Assembly (NCBI RefSeq): GCF_002157225.2
Contig: NZ_CP020038.1
Span: 4,060,501-4,124,500, forward strand
DNA length: 64,000 bases
Reading direction: 5' to 3'
From: Agarilytica rhodophyticola
GTDB taxonomy: Bacteria; Pseudomonadota; Gammaproteobacteria; Pseudomonadales; Cellvibrionaceae
Shown here: piece by piece, positions 29,411 to 38,397 of the stretch
How the letters are laid out: every line of letters starts with the position of its first letter
Numbering within the stretch: position 1 is the stretch's first letter
Notes under the pieces: generated by a model
Databases searched by the model: none
What the model saw: only the letters and a program-made list of their open reading frames with translations
What the model was told of the DNA's origin: nothing
Position numbers and translations under genes: made by a program

Positions 29411-30487
29411 TCAAACAAAAGTCTGTTTATCACTCACTAAACTAATAATGCCCTTACCGCTACATTGCATGCTGTTGGAGTCGGGGATAACAATTTTACC
29501 CTCAACAGTAATATAAGCCACAGGCGTTCCCTTATTAGATTGAATTATGGAGCATTGCAAATCGGCCCACTTAGTATTAGCAAAATCAAAATCAACGCGG
29601 GCTAAGCGACTACCATCGTGGGTGAAAATATTTTCCATAACCTGCTCAGTACCGGGATCTGTCATGGCTCTTACCACAAGTTCCGGGTAAGCGCGCATAG
29701 GCCGAATCACCACATTAGCACCCGCCGACTGCAGTCGCTTGCGGTTCTCGTCATTCACGGCCTCTGCCACAATAGTAGCATCGGTGCCAATCTCTGCAAT
29801 GCGGGATAAAATATCATAGGTTAGACTATCGGAAATGGAGTCAAATGCATCGCGTGCGAGAATAACAATATAAGATGCTTTATCTACCTGTACGGACTCT
29901 AGCATCGTACTGTTTTCAGCTTCTCCAGTTCGGTGAATAAGTTTATGGCGTTTTAACGACGTTGGAATACCTTCGGGGTACTTACGTGTCAGCAACTGTA
30001 CTGGAATATTTTTAAGCTCAGGGGTACTGCGCACTTGATTTAATAGCCGATCAAGGTAGGACTCTGTATCAATATTGGGGGTATTAATAATCTGTATGTG
30101 CTGTTCCATATCTTTAAACTCCCACGCGCCGCTGCGCAGCTTTTCTGTTTTTATTGAACGCCAGTCCATATATTCGCCAACGATTTGTCCCATTAATGCG
30201 ATGGCAATAAAATACATCGATATGACAGTAACAATACGTCCTTCATTTGAGGAAGGCGAGAAGTCACCATAACCGACGGTGGTAACTGTCGTTGCGGACA
30301 ACCAAAGCGCATCTGAAAAATTCATTTTTTCAAACCACATCATCGCAGCAGTATTAATTCCTAGCAAAACACATAAAATCACTAAGAAATTAAAAATACG
30401 ACGAAATAAGTTATACGATAAGTGCTTGGTATAGCGTCGATGACGCATACGCGAACGAACATGTAATATTAAATCCAAGGTCTTCAT
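29411..30487 (-). CDS. Potassium channel with RCK-like domain
   Basis: The 358-residue protein has two membrane helices around a pore loop with the selectivity filter TTVGYGDF (about residue 68). A cytoplasmic TrkA-N/RCK-type domain follows: VQLLTRK, YIVILARDAFDSISDSLTYD, IVAEAVNDENRKRLQSAGANVVIRP. This is the Kch/MthK plan. It is the last gene of an operon with PspA and DUF2170 genes, 2 nt after the preceding stop. Genes of this type recur near YjfI/PspA/AdoMetDC genes in bacteria, so a role in membrane-potential or envelope-stress control with that cluster is likely but inferred. Confidence 0.88.
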   Translation of the reverse strand: MKTLDLILHVRSRMRHRRYTKHLSYNLFRRIFNFLVILCVLLGINTAAMMWFEKMNFSDALWLSATTVTTVGYGDFSPSSNEGRIVTVISMYFIAIALMGQIVGEYMDWRSIKTEKLRSGAWEFKDMEQHIQIINTPNIDTESYLDRLLNQVRSTPELKNIPVQLLTRKYPEGIPTSLKRHKLIHRTGEAENSTMLESVQVDKASYIVILARDAFDSISDSLTYDILSRIAEIGTDATIVAEAVNDENRKRLQSAGANVVIRPMRAYPELVVRAMTDPGTEQVMENIFTHDGSRLARVDFDFANTKWADLQCSIIQSNKGTPVAYITVEGKIVIPDSNSMQCSGKGIISLVSDKQTFV

Positions 30488-30489
30488 AG

Positions 30490-30837
30490 CTAAGGCTCTT
30501 GGCTTGTGTCCTTATTGTTGTAAAGCAAATTAATACTTGCCGTTACTTTGCGTTTTATCGCATCTTTGTCATTCACATCTACTTCATAGCGCTGGGCCAA
30601 ATGAGCGAAGTCATCTTCTGACAAACTGATACCTATTCGATCACGAGTATCCTGTGCGAAGGTTAACCCCAGCAGTTTGCGCAAGTAGTTAGTGGTCGAC
30701 ATACGTTCGTTAACTGCATCAATTTTCAGTAGCCTTGAAGCATGTGCGGTAAAAGTAAAATGCATCTGTATTTTTTTAAGCGCTTTTCGCTCATTTGCCC
30801 ACAAATCATTATTTATAGGATCTTTATCAACCGGCAT
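30490..30837 (-). CDS. Small protein, possible ribbon-helix-helix, unknown function
   Basis: From ATG 30837 the product has 115 residues, and the ATG overlaps the upstream stop by 11 nt (coupled). An in-frame ATG at 30855 is possible but less natural. The segment MHFTFTAHASRLLKIDAVNE RMSTTNYLRKLLGL (split here) looks like a ribbon-helix-helix unit: a strand followed by two helices with SxxxYLRxLLGL. I cannot assign a named family. Position between the YjfK-like gene and the channel suggests a regulatory role in the same system. Confidence 0.6.
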   Translation of the reverse strand: MPVDKDPINNDLWANERKALKKIQMHFTFTAHASRLLKIDAVNERMSTTNYLRKLLGLTFAQDTRDRIGISLSEDDFAHLAQRYEVDVNDKDAIKRKVTASINLLYNNKDTSQEP

Positions 30838-31471
30838 TAGGTAATAAATCCTCAATTACTGATTCATCGAAACATTTAAACAATGAAATGTCCGTATCCC
30901 CGGTCTTGTATACTTCTATTGCGACACCATAGTCACCGTTAACACTTGTGCATTCATAATAATTCAGTTCTTCACCATCAAAGCTACCATCTGAATATTG
31001 GGCTGGAGTCTGACCACGTTTGTCTGTCTTGTGGTAGTAACACTGCACACAGTCAGCGTTCTCATGATATTCGCTGGCCACCCACTCATCATATTCTGCC
31101 GGTGTTGAGTCGAGAGATTTTAAGGAACTAAACCCCTCATCCAGAACATTACCAATTTCGCCCAAATCAAAAATTGCTTCCACAACCTCACGCTGAATTT
31201 GTCGCGACAGCGTCAATATCGTTTCGCCATCATCATTTTCACTACTTAAGAAATAAGCTTCGCCACTGACAGTTTTCAAGGCGAAGCTGGCTTCAAAACC
31301 AGACTCAAATTCATACGCGCCTACTTGAACAACTTCAACCGATTGCCCACGAATAGATTCAGGCAAATGTAGCGTATCTTTAAAAACAATGATGTCACCG
31401 ACCTGTAAATCATTCGCGCTAGTTAGGGTACGCGTACCATTTTTATTCTTCTTGCCAAAAAAAGAAAACAT
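30827..31471 (-). CDS. DUF4178/YjfK-like protein of the PspA cluster
   Basis: The 214-residue soluble protein has an N-terminal basic stretch (FFGKKNKNGTR), then LQVGDIIVFKD, VVQVGAYEFESGF and FALKTVSGEAYFLSSENDDG. These resemble the beta-rich DUF4178 domain often encoded with AdoMetDC, DUF350 and aminopropyltransferase. The size and place also match E. coli YjfK (DUF2491). I cannot decide between the two from sequence alone. The C-terminal half has a Cys pair, CVQC, near residue 153. It follows pspA by 43 nt. Confidence 0.6.
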   Translation of the reverse strand: MFSFFGKKNKNGTRTLTSANDLQVGDIIVFKDTLHLPESIRGQSVEVVQVGAYEFESGFEASFALKTVSGEAYFLSSENDDGETILTLSRQIQREVVEAIFDLGEIGNVLDEGFSSLKSLDSTPAEYDEWVASEYHENADCVQCYYHKTDKRGQTPAQYSDGSFDGEELNYYECTSVNGDYGVAIEVYKTGDTDISLFKCFDESVIEDLLPNAG

Positions 31472-31514
31472 AATTCACCAGCAATAAAAAGCCGGGGTTC
31501 GCCCGGCATAGTTT

Positions 31515-32192
31515 TTACAAAGATGCGAACAAATCGTCAGCAGCACTTTTACCACTACCACCAATACCGGCTTCTTTGAGTTTTCGATCTAGGTCACCGC
31601 CAGCTTCTTGTTCGGCAAACCAGGTATCGGCAGATTGTTTATTGTTAAACTCTTCTTCTTGACGTTTAACTCGATCAAGTGCCCGGTTAACACGTTTTGC
31701 GCTACTATCATTAGTAGGCATAGCACTGGCAACCGCAGACTTAACTTTGTTCAACTCTTTAATAGTTTTCGCTTTTTCTAACTCGTTGCGGTTTTTTTCT
31801 ATGGTTTTTTCCCGCTGCTTAATCACTTTGTAAATATTATCTACGGAGGATTTCAGCATTTGGTACTCGGATTCAAAGCTGGCAATGCTATCGCGCAACT
31901 CCAAGATTTTATCAATACACTCACGAGCCAAAGCTTCATTGCCGGCATCTTTACATTGCTTAGCTTTCGTTGTGTATTGCGCTTCTTCATCTTTCAATGC
32001 GTTGAGCTCGCGCTGCAATTTAATCTCTTTTGACTTGAGGTTTCGCAACTGAACTTTGGCTTTGTTAATACCTTCGTCGGCCTCACGAATTTCTTGCTCC
32101 AAAATACGCAGCGCTTGAGAATCAACAACTGCTTCGCCTACTTCGTTGGCACCGCCTTTAATTGCCGTAAAAATATCTTTAAGAATACTCAT
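31515..32192 (-). CDS. pspA: PspA/IM30 family membrane-stress protein
   Basis: This has 225 residues, almost entirely coiled coil, beginning with the amphipathic MSILKDIFTAIKGGANEVGE and continuing with LRILEQEIREADEGINKAKV. This is the PspA/Vipp1 (ESCRT-III-like) plan and corresponds to YjfJ rather than classic PspA by context. Such proteins bind stressed inner membrane and support lipid remodelling. ATG 32192 has AGGAG 7 nt upstream and is preferred over the GTG one codon earlier. No pspF, pspB or pspC genes are nearby. It lies 10 nt after the DUF2170 gene. Confidence 0.9.
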   Translation of the reverse strand: MSILKDIFTAIKGGANEVGEAVVDSQALRILEQEIREADEGINKAKVQLRNLKSKEIKLQRELNALKDEEAQYTTKAKQCKDAGNEALARECIDKILELRDSIASFESEYQMLKSSVDNIYKVIKQREKTIEKNRNELEKAKTIKELNKVKSAVASAMPTNDSSAKRVNRALDRVKRQEEEFNNKQSADTWFAEQEAGGDLDRKLKEAGIGGSGKSAADDLFASL

Positions 32193-32202
32193 CACGCTAC
32201 TC

Positions 32203-32616
32203 CTATTTAAGAAATTCAGTCAAAGATTCGAGAACATCAAGGGTATTATTAGCTTGCACTTCAAGCTCATGGGCAATATTTTCAAACAGCGTACTTACCG
32301 CCATCGCACCATATAAAATAATCGAATCACCTTGATAACCAAAAGAGCTCAAAGGCACGACTGGGCTTAATTGTAAAAGCACTTTATTAAGCTCGGCGTG
32401 ATTACTTTGCTCCACATCATCGAGAGTAAACAACGGACAAACAGATAGAATTTGAGTATCCGTTTTGGCTAATACGATAGGGAACTCAGGGTTGTTGGAA
32501 CAGGTAACTGCCACTGTGTCACCATCCTCACTCACTTCCGTAGCAAACGTCGTCCCGGTGGGGGTTTCATAACAGTTAAGCTTAAAAGCGATGTCTTCTA
32601 GCTTGCTTTCGTTCAT
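32203..32616 (-). CDS. DUF2170 (YjfI-like) protein
   Basis: The 137-residue protein has the family C-terminus: PLSSFGYQGD, ILYGAMAVSTLFENIAHELE and NNTLDVLESL. YjfI-type proteins are encoded beside PspA homologues in E. coli and many other bacteria; their molecular role is unknown. It is the first gene of its operon. AAGGAG lies 10 nt before the ATG, and a palindromic element sits 33 nt upstream (32650-32668). Confidence 0.85.
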   Translation of the reverse strand: MNESKLEDIAFKLNCYETPTGTTFATEVSEDGDTVAVTCSNNPEFPIVLAKTDTQILSVCPLFTLDDVEQSNHAELNKVLLQLSPVVPLSSFGYQGDSIILYGAMAVSTLFENIAHELEVQANNTLDVLESLTEFLK

Positions 32617-32643
32617 TGTGTTTATTCTCCTTAGAGTATTGGG

Positions 32644-32677
32644 TAAATGGCATAATATGTCATTATGCTACTAATAT
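32644..32677 (-). promoter_or_regulatory. Putative operator, site A (palindrome at 32650-32668)
   Basis: This 34-nt block shares 29 of 34 positions with site B at 38398-38431. Its core is GCATAAT-ATGTC-ATTATGC. On the minus strand the arm CATAAT (32667-32662) is a 5/6 match to a -10 box. ACGACA, 16 nt upstream (32689-32684), is a weak -35. The palindrome would therefore overlap the promoter of the DUF2170-pspA operon, as a repressor operator does. The conserved CTAATAT lies 2 nt outside the palindrome at both sites. Confidence 0.7.
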
Positions 32678-32697
32678 ATTGCTTGTCGTTGAAAATA

Positions 32698-34419
32698 TCA
32701 ACCTTCATTTGCATTAAATACCCCGCCTTCTTGCTGCCATGCATCGCGGTAGTATTGATAAATATGGTGACTGCCCAGCTCATTAGCCTTCACATCGTCT
32801 GAAGACAGGTAATAGCTAGGAGCAAACACGAAGGCAGCCAGCAACTGGTCTTTAGAAATCCAATGATGTTGCACAGGTAACACATCAGCCTGCATGATTC
32901 GCCGGGAAGCACGCCGGCCATGCTTTACCCCAATCGTCCAACCCCACTCGCCAAAAGTAGGCACATTGGTATGATATTGCTCAGTGATAAAACCCGACTT
33001 TTGCATGGTTTTACCTACGGATACAAAAGCCTTTTTCGAGTGATAAGGGGAACCTGACTGCACTCCAATCGCACCATCACCAGAGAGCAATTCACCCAAT
33101 TTTGCATAAAAATAATCACTGTAAAGATTATTCAAATCTGGGTGATTGGGATCGGGCAAGTCCACGATAATGGTGTCAAATACTTGCCTCTTGGAAATGA
33201 GACTTTCTACTTTTAGTAAAGCGTCTCCCAACACAAGGGTGACCCGAGGATCGAGAAAAGCACGCTGGTTTAGTTCCAACAGATATTGAGACAGGTCCGC
33301 AGGCGCGTTCTTATCCTGTCCAGAGAATAGCGTAATTATGGCGGGATCAAGATCGATCAACGTGACCTGCTTTGGATTCCATTGCAGCACATCACGCAGG
33401 GCTAAGCCATCGCCACCACCAATAATAAGCACGCGATCAGTTTTAGCTGAGGCAAGCAATGCAGGATAGGTAAGCATGGAGTGGTACACCTGTTCATCAC
33501 TGCTGGAAAACTGTAAACGGCCATTAATAAATAAGCTGGTAACTTTGGGTAAACCCTGGCCAAAAACTCGCTGAGTTATCGTCAATTGTTGAAAAGGCGT
33601 CGACAAAGAGTAAGCCACCTTATCTTGAAACAACATATTGTTTAACGACTGCAGCCAGCTCTGCCCCGTTAAGCCTAAAATAATCAGTACAATTGCCAGA
33701 GCGCCATGACATACCCACAGCAGAGGAACACCACGAATGTCGTCTTGATAACGCCAGAGAAAAAATGCGCCGGCAGATAAATTAATTGTGGCAGTACCAA
33801 TGGCAGCCACCATAATTGGCAGTTTCAGGCAGACTAAAATCCATAAGGCTGCACCTACGCCTGCACCGATATAATCGGCACCATAAATAGTTCCTACATT
33901 GTGCTCAAGATAAGTGCCATGAATTTTTTGACGAATTCGGGCAATTAACGGGATTTCCATTCCGATCATAAAGCCTAAAATAAAACCACAAAGAAAAGGA
34001 GCGGCTTGGGCAATAATATTAAAAGCGCTGACAGCACCGCCGTGAATTAAAATTGCCGGATCTAGGCCGTATATTTGTTGCAAGCTCGTAGGAAGAACAT
34101 AGGCGGCAGAAAAAATAAACGCCATGATCAATACTGCAAGAGCGCCAAGTAAACCAATAGATACTTCAAGTACGGCAAGCCCAGTAAATGCACAGCGCAC
34201 AAACTTAGCGTAAAAAGAACCTACTCCCATAGACACGATCATAACTCCGATCATGGCAAACAAAGTGGTTTCAATAGCGCCTAAAATTCGCCCCGCATAA
34301 TGAGACAGTAAATATTCATAAATAAGGCCACAAGCAGCCAACACACCCATCAGAAGTATTAAGCTTATATCGTGGATGCGCAGCTGAGCGCGATTAGCCT
34401 GCATACTTGCCTGTTGCAT
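32698..34419 (-). CDS. speE: Membrane-anchored polyamine aminopropyltransferase
   Basis: This has 573 residues. The N-terminal half (about 15-255) has seven hydrophobic segments. The C-terminal half is a spermidine-synthase fold with the nucleotide-binding VLIIGGGDGLALRDVLQWNP, the acidic strand VTLIDLDPAI and the catalytic loop IIVDLPDPNHPDLNNLYSD. These match the aminopropyltransferase signature including the DxxDP region. It would transfer aminopropyl from decarboxylated AdoMet, made by the speD product of the same cluster, to an acceptor near the membrane. The acceptor is unknown and need not be putrescine. DUF350 and spermidine-synthase fusions of this kind recur in PspA/YjfI contexts. 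Confidence 0.85.
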   Translation of the reverse strand: MQQASMQANRAQLRIHDISLILLMGVLAACGLIYEYLLSHYAGRILGAIETTLFAMIGVMIVSMGVGSFYAKFVRCAFTGLAVLEVSIGLLGALAVLIMAFIFSAAYVLPTSLQQIYGLDPAILIHGGAVSAFNIIAQAAPFLCGFILGFMIGMEIPLIARIRQKIHGTYLEHNVGTIYGADYIGAGVGAALWILVCLKLPIMVAAIGTATINLSAGAFFLWRYQDDIRGVPLLWVCHGALAIVLIILGLTGQSWLQSLNNMLFQDKVAYSLSTPFQQLTITQRVFGQGLPKVTSLFINGRLQFSSSDEQVYHSMLTYPALLASAKTDRVLIIGGGDGLALRDVLQWNPKQVTLIDLDPAIITLFSGQDKNAPADLSQYLLELNQRAFLDPRVTLVLGDALLKVESLISKRQVFDTIIVDLPDPNHPDLNNLYSDYFYAKLGELLSGDGAIGVQSGSPYHSKKAFVSVGKTMQKSGFITEQYHTNVPTFGEWGWTIGVKHGRRASRRIMQADVLPVQHHWISKDQLLAAFVFAPSYYLSSDDVKANELGSHHIYQYYRDAWQQEGGVFNANEG

Positions 34420-34428
34420 AGAAAATAT

Positions 34429-35304
34429 TTACGCCAACAAAGATAGTAGGATAAGGGCAATACTAATAAATAATCCTGCCTCAATAAAAGCAATGCCGAT
34501 ATTTCCCTGACTATCCACTTCTTCAACAACATTAACACCATAGAGAACCGTTGGCAGAACGATGCGATAAATACCCCACACGACAATTACCAAGCCTAAA
34601 GAATAAAGCAGCAGAGATGCCATTGAAGTCATCCATAATAGTGGGAGAAAGGCCACCATGTTAGAAGCCGCCTTTACTGTAATTGCAGCAGCGATAATCT
34701 GACCTGCAAAACGAATAGCTAGCGCAGCATTGTTCCCTTCTATAGCCGTTTGCCAAGACGAGCCATTATGGCGACGTTTATACACCGACATACGAATAAA
34801 CGTCACCAGTGAAATCACCACTTGCGATACTAACCAAATCATGACAACAAAACCTAGCCCCTGCCAAGAATCTGTTTCGACCCATTTAATTGCAGCAGAA
34901 GTAATAATACCCTGGGCAACTAAATTTGATCCATTAACAACACCCACTGCCATATTTTTTTGACGCAACTGTTCGCCAACAGAGAAGCCCCTCATTAATA
35001 GGTTGTCATTAATCAACATGCCAAGTTTAAGTAGCACAACACCAACCAAGGCGTAAGATAAAACATTAATAGCCTCCTCTGCCAAAGACCCAGCAATATC
35101 ACCTGACACGGCAGCAGCTAACATAAAACACAGGGCCAGTAAGCCACCAGCGACAGAAACGCCAAAAGCATAGTTATCTTTATCGGCTAACTCTTCATTT
35201 GAAGACACACCGGCGATTTTAGCTTGCACATGGCGGTAACAAAATAGCACGGCAATAACAATCACTAAGTTAATCGCCAGCGCTGAGATGTAAAATGCAT
35301 TCAT
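34429..35304 (-). CDS. DUF350 (YjfL-like) membrane protein
   Basis: From ATG 35304 (GGAG upstream) the product has 291 residues and about eight hydrophobic segments in two similar halves. Each half has the DUF350 pattern of two helix pairs separated by a Lys/Asn-rich loop (NNDLLMRGF-like, GNNAALAIRFAG). The open frame extends upstream to 35433, but that part overlaps the lipoprotein gene and is not membrane-like. DUF350 proteins accompany polyamine and PspA genes; the molecular role is unknown. It lies 9 nt before the aminopropyltransferase gene. Confidence 0.8.
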   Translation of the reverse strand: MNAFYISALAINLVIVIAVLFCYRHVQAKIAGVSSNEELADKDNYAFGVSVAGGLLALCFMLAAAVSGDIAGSLAEEAINVLSYALVGVVLLKLGMLINDNLLMRGFSVGEQLRQKNMAVGVVNGSNLVAQGIITSAAIKWVETDSWQGLGFVVMIWLVSQVVISLVTFIRMSVYKRRHNGSSWQTAIEGNNAALAIRFAGQIIAAAITVKAASNMVAFLPLLWMTSMASLLLYSLGLVIVVWGIYRIVLPTVLYGVNVVEEVDSQGNIGIAFIEAGLFISIALILLSLLA

Positions 35305-35320
35305 ATTGATAATCTCCGAA

Positions 35321-36367
35321 TTATTTTCCACGACTGCTATAGCTGCGCGATGAGTTGGAACTGCCGCGAGAGCCGAAAGATGAACGTTGAGAGCTACTTT
35401 TGTAGCGAGATAGACCTGACGAGCTACTGCCACTTGCCAGCCGATTAGACGAACTTAAAGACGAAGAAAAACGATTGGACTTACGCCTTACTTCATTTAT
35501 TTTATTTTGTGAGCCATGAACTTTTGAATAGGCAGCTCCAGTACTACGTCGTTTACTATAGGGGCCGGAAAAGCGCTCACCTTTAGCTTCAAATCGTTTT
35601 TGTGTGCGAGTCTGGGTTAATGTAGATTGCAGTTTTTGACTAGGAGAGCTGTAATAGCTGCGACCATAATCATGGAAATAACTATAGTCTCGACGACGCG
35701 ACCAGTTACTGTAATACACCGGACCCGACAATAAATCAGATAAAAGACGGTACTGACCATAAAACGCCCAGAAAGAAGTACCATTACTGTTTTGTTGCCA
35801 ATAACCATAGTTTGGGTTACCCACTAAAGTTGAGGCAGAGCCATAATGGGTGGCCCCATTAGAAGACTCTGTATCCTTCCTTGAACCGGCATTAATCCGT
35901 GCTAAGGCACCACCAGACATATCGGCCAATACATTCAATGGATCGGCAAGAGCGGCGTTGAACTCTTGAGGATCAGCAGCGAAAGCGATGGATTCAAATT
36001 CTTCACCGAGTCTAAGGCGTTCTTCCTCGGTTTTTTTGAGAATAGACTTACCCTCCTCCACAGCAGCTTGGTAACGCATGACCAATCCTTGATATAGCGC
36101 CCCCTTGGAGCTTGCTTCGCTTTCCATCGTACTCGCAATGGGCGCGAGGTCAGGCGATTTCGACTTAATATACGCCGCATATTGCTTAATTAATTTACCA
36201 TTCGAAAGCCGACCAGCGTTAAGATGTTTTTCCAGTAGAGATAATCGCTTGTCCACTTCCTGCTCTGTTTGCGCCAAGCGAGCCAGCACCTCATCATCAT
36301 TAGATGAGCAGCCCGTCATAACCACAAAAAGCAACAGTAGGGACATAAGCGATAAACGAGACACCAT
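35321..36367 (-). CDS. Serine/arginine/tyrosine-rich lipoprotein, YjfM-like position
   Basis: The 348-residue protein has a lipoprotein signal, LLLLFVVMTGCSS (lipobox TGC at about residue 20). A helical region (25-125: QTEQEVDKRLSLLEKHL, RYQAAVEEGKSIL) follows, then a low-complexity tail from about 195 with YSNWSRRRDYSYFHDYGRSY and many SSSSR repeats ending SYSSRGK. The layout recalls the DUF1190 (YgiB/YjfM) lipoproteins of E. coli, which sit beside DUF350 genes, but I cannot confirm homology. It is 16 nt upstream of the DUF350 gene. Confidence 0.7.
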   Translation of the reverse strand: MVSRLSLMSLLLLFVVMTGCSSNDDEVLARLAQTEQEVDKRLSLLEKHLNAGRLSNGKLIKQYAAYIKSKSPDLAPIASTMESEASSKGALYQGLVMRYQAAVEEGKSILKKTEEERLRLGEEFESIAFAADPQEFNAALADPLNVLADMSGGALARINAGSRKDTESSNGATHYGSASTLVGNPNYGYWQQNSNGTSFWAFYGQYRLLSDLLSGPVYYSNWSRRRDYSYFHDYGRSYYSSPSQKLQSTLTQTRTQKRFEAKGERFSGPYSKRRSTGAAYSKVHGSQNKINEVRRKSNRFSSSLSSSNRLASGSSSSGLSRYKSSSQRSSFGSRGSSNSSRSYSSRGK

Positions 36368-36445
36368 ATGCGTATTCCTATGTTGTTATATTATTCTAAA
36401 TATTACTTTTAACTTCTTAGCGCCTTAACACAAGTCACGCAAGCC

Positions 36446-37456
36446 TTAGTCACCACCACCACAGCTAGAACAACTTGAGCAACTAGAGGAAGAACTCGAA
36501 CCACTATCGCCACCTGAGAAAAAATCACCAATCCAAGAAGAGCTGCTGTCACTATCGGAGTCGTTCCCAGACGTACTAGATGATTCAATCCCATCGGAGT
36601 ACCGATCAAAAGACAAGGCAAGTGTCGCTCCAGATTCATCATTCAATTCAAATGAACTAAAATCACTATTAGATGCGTAATCGCACATAGTAAAGAACCA
36701 AGACCATAAGTAATCTGTGCAATCGTCTAAACAATAATAATCGTGATGTAAAGATGATGCTTGGCTGCGTCGTCGAGGGCTATTGCAATTCCTGGAATGA
36801 GGCACCATCATCTTAGCACGAGTTATTTGCTCAAGAGTTTTTTCTAGGTGAGCGATGGAAGACATTTGTACATTGAGTTTTTCTACAAACCCTTTGAAAG
36901 ACTTAAGATATTTTTTTCTTTTTTCTGCCAACAATTTTGAATTTGCGATAACTTTTTGCAATCGATCTTGTAATTTTTCATCTGTCTCACCCAACGCTCG
37001 CTTAAATTCGTTTATCACAGCAGAGACCGTCACATGCACGGGAGACTCCCCGACCTTAACACGACGCTTAATAGAGATTTCAATAAGAAACCTTAGGCCT
37101 TCGTAATCATGTGTTAACACTAGCATAAAGGATTTGTATAATTTCGCGCTATCACCTTGCATTTGCACGGCAAAGCTCTGAATAGCTTCTGACAGATCTT
37201 TTGGCCCATTCTGTTTTTCACAATAAATATCAGTGCTATCGGCAGAGAGCTTTACTAGATGGTCGATGTCAATCTCTCTTAGTTTGACATTAACAGATTG
37301 TAATATGGACAGCATAACCTCTGTCTGCAAACGCTCTGTTGGCGTCAGACCACCGGTAACAAGGGAATAAATTTTTTTAAATACTTTTGAGGGCCTCTCT
37401 AAAGTATCTTTAATATTAGGCGCAGGCTTTAAGTCAAAATTAGATTCAAAATACAT
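36446..37456 (-). CDS. Unknown protein with Ser/Cys/Gly-rich tail
   Basis: This has 336 residues with no signal peptide. The N-terminal 225 residues look helical and charged (EKLQDRLQKVIANSKLLAEK, KTLEQITRAKMM). A middle part is rich in aromatic and Cys residues (HHDYYCLDDCTDYLWSWFF). The C-terminal 60 residues are Ser/Asp-rich and end CSSCSSCGGGD. Such C-terminal tails are seen in TPM/TIGR04222-type envelope proteins and in partners of GRDP-domain proteins. No family can be named. It lies between the speD fusion gene and the lipoprotein gene in the same operon. Confidence 0.65.
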   Translation of the reverse strand: MYFESNFDLKPAPNIKDTLERPSKVFKKIYSLVTGGLTPTERLQTEVMLSILQSVNVKLREIDIDHLVKLSADSTDIYCEKQNGPKDLSEAIQSFAVQMQGDSAKLYKSFMLVLTHDYEGLRFLIEISIKRRVKVGESPVHVTVSAVINEFKRALGETDEKLQDRLQKVIANSKLLAEKRKKYLKSFKGFVEKLNVQMSSIAHLEKTLEQITRAKMMVPHSRNCNSPRRRSQASSLHHDYYCLDDCTDYLWSWFFTMCDYASNSDFSSFELNDESGATLALSFDRYSDGIESSSTSGNDSDSDSSSSWIGDFFSGGDSGSSSSSSCSSCSSCGGGD

Positions 37457-37479
37457 ACACTACTTTCCTTTTTAATAGT

Positions 37480-38256
37480 TTAGTTATCTAATGCTGTTTT
37501 ACACATGGAGCAGGCGGCACTGACATCTTTATGGCTTCCCCAAAAAGCGGGATTAGGATCACCAAAAAGCGTGGCATAAATATCCAAAGTTGTTCGGTAT
37601 TGTCCTCGCTCCTGTATTTGATCATCAGAAGGCACATGGTGGATAAAACGTCCTGCGAGTTTGTCACATAACCAAGCGTAGTCCTTGGTAAAAATAATGA
37701 GTTCATGCCAAATGTCATCAACCCTCACCGAAGGGGTTTGAACACCGGAAAAGCTAGTGGTGATGTACAAAAATCTCAGAGTTTCAGTAATACCTGCTTT
37801 GGCATCATCGTCACTGGTCACTAGTTTTTTATCGAGCAGGCGCTTTACTATTAAAGGATTGCGTTCACACAGATCCAGAGTCAATGTCGCTAGTTTGTCA
37901 AGAGCAAATCTCGGTCGATGAGCACCTCGCTTAAAATCGCTGACTGTAAATGAGGAATGCGGGTGGGCACTTTTTAAAACATCGACAGCTTTATATGGAT
38001 CACAACGTCCACATACAAAAATGTCAAACGCAGCATAATCTGATTCAGGCCAAGTGTGCACTGTCATATGGGATTCACCAAGCACTACAACACCGGTACT
38101 GCCTTGAGCTTGGCCAAAGGGATGAAAATAACTAAATAAAAGGGTCGCACCAGTACTGGCTGCCGCTTTTTTGGTCAGCGCTTCTAGTTCACTTGAACCG
38201 AGTGACGCGACATCCCCCGTCGCTTCGATAATAAGATGCTTTCCAACAACAGCCAC
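37480..38256 (-). CDS. speD: AdoMet decarboxylase fused to a GRDP-like domain
   Basis: The product has 258 residues from GTG 38256, with AGGG upstream. Residues 1-115 are a class 1B S-adenosylmethionine decarboxylase: HLIIEATG, the self-cleavage site [13 protein letters not shown] (the Ser becomes the pyruvoyl group) and AAFDIFVCG with the catalytic Cys. Residues about 120-258 are unlike SpeD and contain [19 protein letters not shown] and FIHHVPSDD. That matches the glycine-rich-domain-protein (DUF1399/GRDP) pattern DxxWHxxIxxTxxY ... HHxP. The first domain supplies decarboxylated AdoMet for the aminopropyltransferase downstream. The second has conserved His that might bind metal. Confidence 0.82.
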   Translation of the reverse strand: MAVVGKHLIIEATGDVASLGSSELEALTKKAAASTGATLLFSYFHPFGQAQGSTGVVVLGESHMTVHTWPESDYAAFDIFVCGRCDPYKAVDVLKSAHPHSSFTVSDFKRGAHRPRFALDKLATLTLDLCERNPLIVKRLLDKKLVTSDDDAKAGITETLRFLYITTSFSGVQTPSVRVDDIWHELIIFTKDYAWLCDKLAGRFIHHVPSDDQIQERGQYRTTLDIYATLFGDPNPAFWGSHKDVSAACSMCKTALDN

Positions 38257-38397
38257 AAGTCGCCCTAATTTATCACTTCTTTTTTATAATTATATCTAGC
38301 TATGGTTATATCTAGGCTCAAAGCTAGATCCAAAAAGCTTTTAATACATACAGTAAATAATAAAATTTTAGTAGAAATGGTGTAATCCCTTATTCCA

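Noticed and set aside
35305..35433. Upstream extension of the DUF350 gene
   Set aside because: It overlaps the 3' end of the lipoprotein gene and is not hydrophobic; ATG 35304 with GGAG gives a proper first membrane helix.
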